Assembly (NCBI GenBank): GCA_913050545.1
Contig: CAJWZY010000039.1
Span: 1-11,326 of the forward strand
Source of the DNA: an uncultured bacterium
GTDB taxonomy: Bacteria > Planctomycetota > UBA8108
Length of the DNA stretch: 11,326 nt
Direction of reading: 5' to 3'
Shown piece by piece: positions 7,040 through 11,326 of the stretch; within the stretch, counting starts at the first letter, position 1; every line of letters begins with the position of its first letter. The position numbers and the translations under genes are program-made. The notes under the pieces were generated by a model. That model saw only the letters and a list, made by a program, of their open reading frames with translations, was not told the origin of the DNA and made no database searches.

Positions 7040-8908
7040 ATGGAAGGTAATACACAGCTTCTCTACCTCTGCTGCAGCGTGCTGATCCTGGCCGCGGTGC
7101 CGGTGATCTACCGGCTGTGCCGGGGCCGTTCGCAGGCGCTCACCGCCCTCGACGGTTTCGTATTCGTCTCGATGGGCGGCATTATCCTGCTCGACTTCCT
7201 GCCGCATGCCATCGATGAGGGTGGCTGGCTTTGTGTGCTCTTCGCGGCGGTCGGTGTCGGCTTGCCGACGATGATCGAGAGGCGGGGTCATAAGCTCGGC
7301 GAACATTTTCATCGCCTGGCGCTCTACCTCGGTTTGCTGGGGCTCCTGATCCACTCGATGCTTGACGGCGCCGCTCTCGCGATTTCTGCCGGTGATTCCA
7401 CTCTTCCTATCGCGGTGATCCTTCATCGTCTCCCGGTCGGGCTGACGGTCTGGTGGCTGGTGCGCTGGTCGAAGGGGCGGGGCACAGCCCTGCTCCTGCT
7501 GGGTGCCCTTGGAATCCTGACGGCCCTGGGCTATTTCACCGGCTCGGAGTTTCTTGCCGGGCTGAAAGGCAGTGGGCTGGCGTGGTTCCAGTCCCTGGTG
7601 GCAGGTTCTCTCTTTCACGTGGTTCTCCATCGCCCGCATGGAGCCTTCCCGGAGGAAGCTGATTCAGCGCCGGGGCGGAAATTACCCCTCTGCGCCTCCG
7701 GCGTCGGTGGCTTCCTCGGGCTGGGATTGCTGATCTTCGTGCTCTCGGGTGAGCACGCAGGCGAGGTACATACCCACGAGGCTTTCTGGCATTCGTTTCT
7801 CTCCCTTGCACTGCAGAGCGCTCCCGCCCTTCTGCTGGGTTATTTCCTGGCCGGCCTGGTGGCAGTTTTTCTTCCTGTTTCATCGGTGCGCTGGCTTGGC
7901 AGGGGCTCCTCTGCCAGCCAGGCTCTTCGGGGCGTGGCTATCGGGCTTCCGCTGCCGGTCTGTTCCTGCGGCGTGGTACCTCTCTACCGGGCGCTGGTGG
8001 AGCGTGGTGTGCCGGCGACCGCTGCGCTGGCCTTCCTGGTAGCCACACCTGAGCTTGGGACCGACGCGGTTCTTCTCTCGCTGCCCCTGCTGGGTGGTTC
8101 TTTCACCCTGATGCGAATTGTGGCTGCCGCGGTGCTGGCCCTGGCGGTCGCCGTGATTGTTGGCCGGACCATCTCAGCGCGGCAGCCGGCTGCAGGGACT
8201 GTTGCCGACTCTGAGCCAGGAGCGCCAGCTGGAGGGCTGCTGGATAAGTTGTCTGGAGGGATCAGGACCGGGCTGGGTACCCTTGTCGACCACACCGGCC
8301 CCTGGGTACTCGTTGGACTGGTGGTGGCCGCGCTGGTCGGGCCGCTGGTTCGAGACAGCTGGCTTGTCGGGGTTGATCCGTACCTGCAGGTCCTGCTTTT
8401 TGCCGTGCTTGGAATTCCTGTCTATGTCTGCGCCTCCGGGGCGACGCCCATGGTTGCTGTCCTGCTCGCCGGTGGGGTCTCCCCCGGGGCGGCCCTGGCC
8501 TTCCTGCTCACCGGCCCGGCAACCAATGTTGTGACCTTCGGGGTTATTACCGATCTGCATGGACGAAGGGCTGCCGTTTTTTTCTGCGTCATGATGGCGA
8601 CCCTTGCGGTGACGATCGGTCTTTCTGTGAATCATTTCTTCGGGGGAGTCGAGCTGTTGGGCTTCCAGGAGGACCATGAGCATTCCGCCGGCTGGCTGGG
8701 GCAGGGATGCCTCGGGATCCTGGGAGGTCTCTTCCTGCTCTCCCTGCTGCGCAGGGGCCCGCGGGAGGTGGTCGGGAGTGTCTTCAGCGTCGAGGCTCTC
8801 AGTGGTGCAGAGGGGGGAGATGAAGAAGAGAAGCATGACTGCTGCGCCGGGGGAGAAGAGCCCGCGCCGGCCGAAAAGGAGGAGCCCGGAGGCTGTTGTG
8901 GAAATTGA
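7040..8908 (+). CDS. Polytopic metal transporter: ZIP-like half fused to ArsP/DUF318-type permease
   Basis: A 622-residue inner-membrane protein with about 16 hydrophobic segments in two halves. The N-terminal half (about 1-205) looks like a ZIP metal transporter: HSMLDGAALAIS at 105-116 and ILHRLPVGL at 127-135, where His/Asp and His/Pro match the metal-site helices of that family. A His-rich loop (H239, H244, H246, H251) leads to the second half (about 253-535), which resembles ArsP/DUF318 permeases: GLPLPVCSCGVVPL at 302-315 with C308 and C310, YVCASGATPM at 462-471, and GPATNVVTFGVI at 492-503. The soluble tail is acidic and has two Cys-Cys pairs (601-602 and 619-620), suiting soft-metal binding. 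Likely substrate is a metal or metalloid such as Zn, Cu or As; direction is unknown. ATG 7040 was chosen over TTG 7013, with AGGA at 7026-7029 as a weak SD. No metal regulator is adjacent. Confidence 0.85.
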   Translation: MEGNTQLLYLCCSVLILAAVPVIYRLCRGRSQALTALDGFVFVSMGGIILLDFLPHAIDEGGWLCVLFAAVGVGLPTMIERRGHKLGEHFHRLALYLGLLGLLIHSMLDGAALAISAGDSTLPIAVILHRLPVGLTVWWLVRWSKGRGTALLLLGALGILTALGYFTGSEFLAGLKGSGLAWFQSLVAGSLFHVVLHRPHGAFPEEADSAPGRKLPLCASGVGGFLGLGLLIFVLSGEHAGEVHTHEAFWHSFLSLALQSAPALLLGYFLAGLVAVFLPVSSVRWLGRGSSASQALRGVAIGLPLPVCSCGVVPLYRALVERGVPATAALAFLVATPELGTDAVLLSLPLLGGSFTLMRIVAAAVLALAVAVIVGRTISARQPAAGTVADSEPGAPAGGLLDKLSGGIRTGLGTLVDHTGPWVLVGLVVAALVGPLVRDSWLVGVDPYLQVLLFAVLGIPVYVCASGATPMVAVLLAGGVSPGAALAFLLTGPATNVVTFGVITDLHGRRAAVFFCVMMATLAVTIGLSVNHFFGGVELLGFQEDHEHSAGWLGQGCLGILGGLFLLSLLRRGPREVVGSVFSVEALSGAEGGDEEEKHDCCAGGEEPAPAEKEEPGGCCGN

Positions 8909-8957
8909 GGTTCGCTGATGTTAAGACGGCGGCTTGCCATTTTCCGGAGAAGATCCA

Positions 8958-9338
8958 TTGAATGATCCTGTTGAGATGAGCGGAGAACCCGCCAGCCAGC
9001 TCAGTCTTGCCGATGCCCAGGCGCGTGTGGACCGCTGGATCAGCGAGGTCGGGGTCCGCTATTTTTCAGAGCTTACCAACCTGGCCCAGCTGGTGGAGGA
9101 GGTGGGGGAGGTTGCCCGGATCCTTTCGCGAACCCATGGAGACCAGAGCTTCAAGGACAGTGAGAAAGATCTCGATCTCGCAGATGAGCTGGCAGATGTC
9201 CTGTTCGTTCTCATCTGTCTCGCCAACCAGTCGGGGGTGGACCTGGAAGAGGCTTTTCTTCGAAACCTGGAGAAGAAGACTCTTCGGGATTCGGACCGCC
9301 ACTCTTCGAACGAGAAGCTGGAATCTCCGCCGGATTAA
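8958..9338 (+). CDS. MazG-type nucleotide pyrophosphohydrolase
   Basis: A 126-residue cytoplasmic all-alpha NTP pyrophosphatase. The family hydrolyses (d)NTPs to monophosphates and pyrophosphate, often to remove non-canonical nucleotides. The Mg-binding signature is complete: E47-E48-x2-E51 in LVEEVGEVARIL, then E77-x2-D80 in LADELADVLFVL. The stretch VRYFSELTNL, the later ICLANQSGVDLEEAF, and the C-terminal NLEKKTLRDSDRH all fit a short single-domain subgroup, not the two-domain E. coli MazG. Start choice is uncertain. TTG 8958 has GGAGA at 8946-8950, 7 bases upstream. ATG 8976 would remove six residues but has only a weak SD. The gene lies 49 bases after the transporter and may be cotranscribed with it. 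No MazE/MazF toxin pair is present, so the name should not imply a toxin-antitoxin system. Confidence 0.9.
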   Translation: MNDPVEMSGEPASQLSLADAQARVDRWISEVGVRYFSELTNLAQLVEEVGEVARILSRTHGDQSFKDSEKDLDLADELADVLFVLICLANQSGVDLEEAFLRNLEKKTLRDSDRHSSNEKLESPPD

Positions 9339-9347
9339 AGGTCGGTT

Positions 9348-9411
9348 CCCGGGGAGCCGAGAAAACTTCTGGACGGACCCTGCTGCGCAGAAGAAAATCC
9401 CCGGGTCTTTT
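9348..9411 (+). terminator. Possible terminator or leader stem before cysS
   Basis: CCCGGGGA at 9348-9355 pairs perfectly with TCCCCGGG at 9398-9405. The 42-base interior can form a smaller stem, CTTCT (9366-9370) with AGAAG (9389-9393). TCTTTT at 9406-9411 follows. The position just after the MazG-like stop suits a terminator, but the loop is long and the T run is short and interrupted. A structured leader of cysS is the alternative. Confidence 0.35.
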
Positions 9412-9456
9412 CAGCCCGCTCCAGCAGCGGCTTAACTTTCCTAACTGGTTTCGATC

Positions 9457-10989
9457 ATGCAGATACGCTTCTTCAATTCGCTTTCCAACAAGGTTGAGGA
9501 TTTCGAGCCGGTCGAATCCGGGACCGTTCGGATGTACAGCTGTGGGCCGACGGTCTATGACTACGCCCATATCGGTAACTTCAGGTCCTTTCTCTTCAGC
9601 GATCTCCTGAGGCGCTTCCTCGAGGTTGCCGGCTACGATGTCATCCACGTCATGAACATCACGGACGTGGGGCATATGACCGACGATGCGGTTGCCGACG
9701 GCGGTGGCGAGGACAAGATGGAGCTGGCCGGCAGGAGGCTGAAGGAAGACAAGAAGTCCGGCAAGGTGGAGGTGGGAGCTGTTGAGGATCCGTCAGATCC
9801 CTACCAGGTGGCACGCTTCTACACCGACTCCTTTCTTTCGGACGGACGCCAGCTTGGACTGAAGGTTGCCGGTGAATATCCCGAGCGCATGTTCCACGCC
9901 ACCGAGCATATTGACGATATGCAGGCGATGATCACGGAGCTCATCGACAGGGGTCATGCCTATGTCGCCGAAGACGGGGTGGTTTACTACAGCGTCGAGA
10001 GCTTTCCCGGGTACGGCCGCCTGAGCGGCAACACCCTTGAGAACCTGCAGAGCGGGGCGGGGGGGCGGGTGCTCGATGAGCACCAGGACCAGAAGAAACA
10101 CCCGGCGGACTTCATGCTCTGGAAGGCGGACTCCGCCCATATCATGAAGTGGGATTCACCGTGGGGTGAGGGCTATCCCGGCTGGCACATCGAGTGTTCG
10201 GCGATGGCGCGCTCGAGGCTCGAGCGCGATGTGATCGATATTCACACCGGCGGTGAGGACCTGATCTTTCCTCACCATGAATGCGAGATTGCCCAGTCCT
10301 GCGGCGCCACCGGGTCTGACAGCTTTGCGAAGTTCTGGATGCACGTGCGCTTCCTGCTGGTGGAGGGGGAGAAGATGTCCAAGAGCCAGGGCAACTTCTA
10401 CACGGTTCGTGATGTGCTCGATGGAAAGGTGACGGGCTCTGCCGTCCATCCCGCGGTGCTCCGCTACGAGCTGACCAAGACCAACTACCGCAAGAACATG
10501 AACTTCACCTCCCAGGGGCTGCAGGATTCCGCGACCGCGGTTCGCAGGCTCAATGATTTTTCCGCGAAGCTCGAGGAGCAGACCGGCGGCGAGGCCGCGG
10601 AGATTGACAACTCTCACCCGGTGCTGGCTGAATTCCTCTCCAGCATGGCAGATGACCTGAATGTCGCCGGGGCGCTCGGTGCCCTGTTGCCATGGGCGTC
10701 TGTGTCGAGAATGCCGTCCGATCCCCACGAGGCCCTGGCAGTTCTCAGGAAGATCAACCAGGTCCTTGCCGTGGCTCCGCTGGAGTCACAGGATGACGCT
10801 TCCGGAGAGGGCTCATCGACGGCCGGGGACGGGGAGGAGGCTGTCTCGGGCTGGTGCCGGGAGCTCGATGCCGCCAGGGCCGACAAGGACTACGATGCTG
10901 CCGACCGTCTTCGTGACCAGATCATCGAGGCCGGCTATGACGTCAGCACCAGCCCTGAAGGCACGACGGCGAAAAAGCGTCTTGCCTGA
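9457..10989 (+). CDS. cysS: Cysteinyl-tRNA synthetase
   Basis: Class I aminoacyl-tRNA synthetase that charges tRNA-Cys with cysteine in the cytoplasm. The 510-residue product has the HIGH-type motif HIGN at 38-41 and KMSKS at 306-310. The zinc site that selects cysteine is visible as C29 (YSCGPTVYDYAHIG), C247 (GWHIECSAM), H273 and E277 (FPHHECEIAQS). The C-terminal tRNA-binding part includes DDLNVAGALGAL at 399-410 and the helical ARADKDYDAADRLRDQI near 473-489. It is longer than the E. coli enzyme (about 460) because of a charged insert at about 78-112, rich in Lys, Glu and Gly, between the catalytic-domain motifs, plus a Ser/Gly/Asp-rich linker near 444-463. The start is the ATG at 9457, which gives the expected N-terminus, although no SD is visible before it. 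Confidence 0.98.
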   Translation: MQIRFFNSLSNKVEDFEPVESGTVRMYSCGPTVYDYAHIGNFRSFLFSDLLRRFLEVAGYDVIHVMNITDVGHMTDDAVADGGGEDKMELAGRRLKEDKKSGKVEVGAVEDPSDPYQVARFYTDSFLSDGRQLGLKVAGEYPERMFHATEHIDDMQAMITELIDRGHAYVAEDGVVYYSVESFPGYGRLSGNTLENLQSGAGGRVLDEHQDQKKHPADFMLWKADSAHIMKWDSPWGEGYPGWHIECSAMARSRLERDVIDIHTGGEDLIFPHHECEIAQSCGATGSDSFAKFWMHVRFLLVEGEKMSKSQGNFYTVRDVLDGKVTGSAVHPAVLRYELTKTNYRKNMNFTSQGLQDSATAVRRLNDFSAKLEEQTGGEAAEIDNSHPVLAEFLSSMADDLNVAGALGALLPWASVSRMPSDPHEALAVLRKINQVLAVAPLESQDDASGEGSSTAGDGEEAVSGWCRELDAARADKDYDAADRLRDQIIEAGYDVSTSPEGTTAKKRLA

Positions 10990-11048
10990 GGTCTCCTGGC
11001 GGCCCTACATTTGTGGAGAATAAACGCCGACTCTGTTAGACTCAGGGT

Positions 11049-11076
11049 TCCGGCGGAGATTGGTTTGTTCGCCGGA
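11049..11076 (+). other. Inverted repeat after cysS
   Basis: TCCGGCG at 11049-11055 and CGCCGGA at 11070-11076 pair perfectly over 7 bp around a 14-base loop, followed by TTGTATT. It lies in the 141-base gap between cysS and the last gene, and may be a weak terminator of cysS or a leader hairpin of the next gene. The loop is long and the T run is poor. Confidence 0.3.
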
Positions 11077-11130
11077 TTGTATTCCGCGAGTTTCACTCAA
11101 TATTGATTTCCGGCTGTTACGGGAGGTCTG

Positions 11131-11326
11131 ATGCTTACTCCTTCAAAGGTTCTCGACCTGTATTTCCTGGAGGCCCGGTGCATGCTCATCGAGGTGGCGG
11201 CGACCCTCGACCGCTTTGACCGGGCTGTTGATTCCGATTCCAACGGCGATGGCGGCGATGACCGTATAGAAAAACTCTACGAGTCCCTGCAGGTGCTCTC
11301 CTCAAAGAGCGAGACCCCTGACAGGT
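11131..11326 (+). CDS. Start of an acidic hypothetical protein, cut by window end
   Basis: An open frame from ATG 11131 runs to the window edge without a stop (65 complete codons). It has a strong SD, GGGAGG at 11121-11126, 4 bases upstream. The protein begins MLTPSKVLDLYFLEARCML, a likely amphipathic helix, continues through IEVAATLDRFDRAV, then has an acidic, Gly-rich stretch (DSDSNGDGGDDR at about 36-47), then another likely helix, EKLYESLQVL. No signal peptide is seen. I do not recognise a named family. The helical start resembles small conserved hypotheticals of planctomycete genomes, from memory only. The acidic stretch recalls a calcium loop but lacks the usual hydrophobic residue at loop position 8 and the acidic one at position 12. 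Confidence 0.75.
   Translation, partial: MLTPSKVLDLYFLEARCMLIEVAATLDRFDRAVDSDSNGDGGDDRIEKLYESLQVLSSKSETPDR

Noticed and set aside
6896..7639. A 247-codon minus-strand frame over the end of the propeller gene and the start of the transporter.
   Set aside because: It is antisense to strong coding sequence, rich in Gln/Arg/His from reversed codons, with no family resemblance.
8958..9338. A toxin-antitoxin system, because of the MazG-like protein.
   Set aside because: MazG-type enzymes are stand-alone housekeeping pyrophosphohydrolases, and no MazE or MazF frame is adjacent.
9339..9456. A T-box leader for cysS, suggested by a TGCTGCGCAG stretch and nested stems.
   Set aside because: The conserved T-box antiterminator sequence is absent and the leader is too short. 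T-boxes of this type are mainly known from Firmicutes and a few other groups.

Overview
The window is about 11.3 kb of GC-rich bacterial chromosome in which every supported gene lies on the + strand. The best guess at source is a planctomycete or a close relative. Three things suggest this: the very large secreted protein combining a LamG domain, PQQ-type propeller repeats and an embedded methyltransferase-like domain, with the C-terminal Cys/Pro/Gly pattern common in that phylum; a cysteinyl-tRNA synthetase with a lysine/glutamate-rich insert; and several starts with weak Shine-Dalgarno (SD) sequences. This rests on remembered family patterns, not on a search. I see no mobile element, CRISPR array, tRNA, rRNA or prophage.

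Layout. Bases 1-33 are a strong intrinsic terminator for a gene upstream of the window. Then come ribulose-phosphate 3-epimerase (rpe) and acetyl-CoA carboxylase beta subunit (accD), two bases apart and so probably cotranscribed. A 215-base gap holds a hairpin, a repeated CCTGA pentamer and a possible 15-codon leader ORF. It leads to a small receiver-like protein that has lost its phosphoacceptor aspartate, closed by a very strong terminator (2227-2256). Next is a soluble diguanylate cyclase with an intact GGDEF motif and I-site, then a GC-rich, foldable spacer, then the 1192-residue secreted propeller protein. After it come a polytopic metal transporter that looks like a ZIP-type half fused to an ArsP/DUF318-type permease with a Cys-Cys tail, a small MazG-type nucleotide pyrophosphohydrolase, cysS, and the start of an acidic hypothetical protein cut by the window edge.

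How they work together. rpe, accD, the MazG-like gene and cysS are housekeeping functions (pentose phosphates, fatty-acid synthesis, nucleotide-pool cleaning, translation). The pseudo-receiver and the diguanylate cyclase are signalling genes, but a terminator separates them, so a direct link is only a guess. The secreted protein and the fused transporter are the two most unusual genes. I found no evidence for a new multi-gene defence or mobile system. The points worth following are unusual domain combinations, one degenerate signalling domain and several structured leaders.
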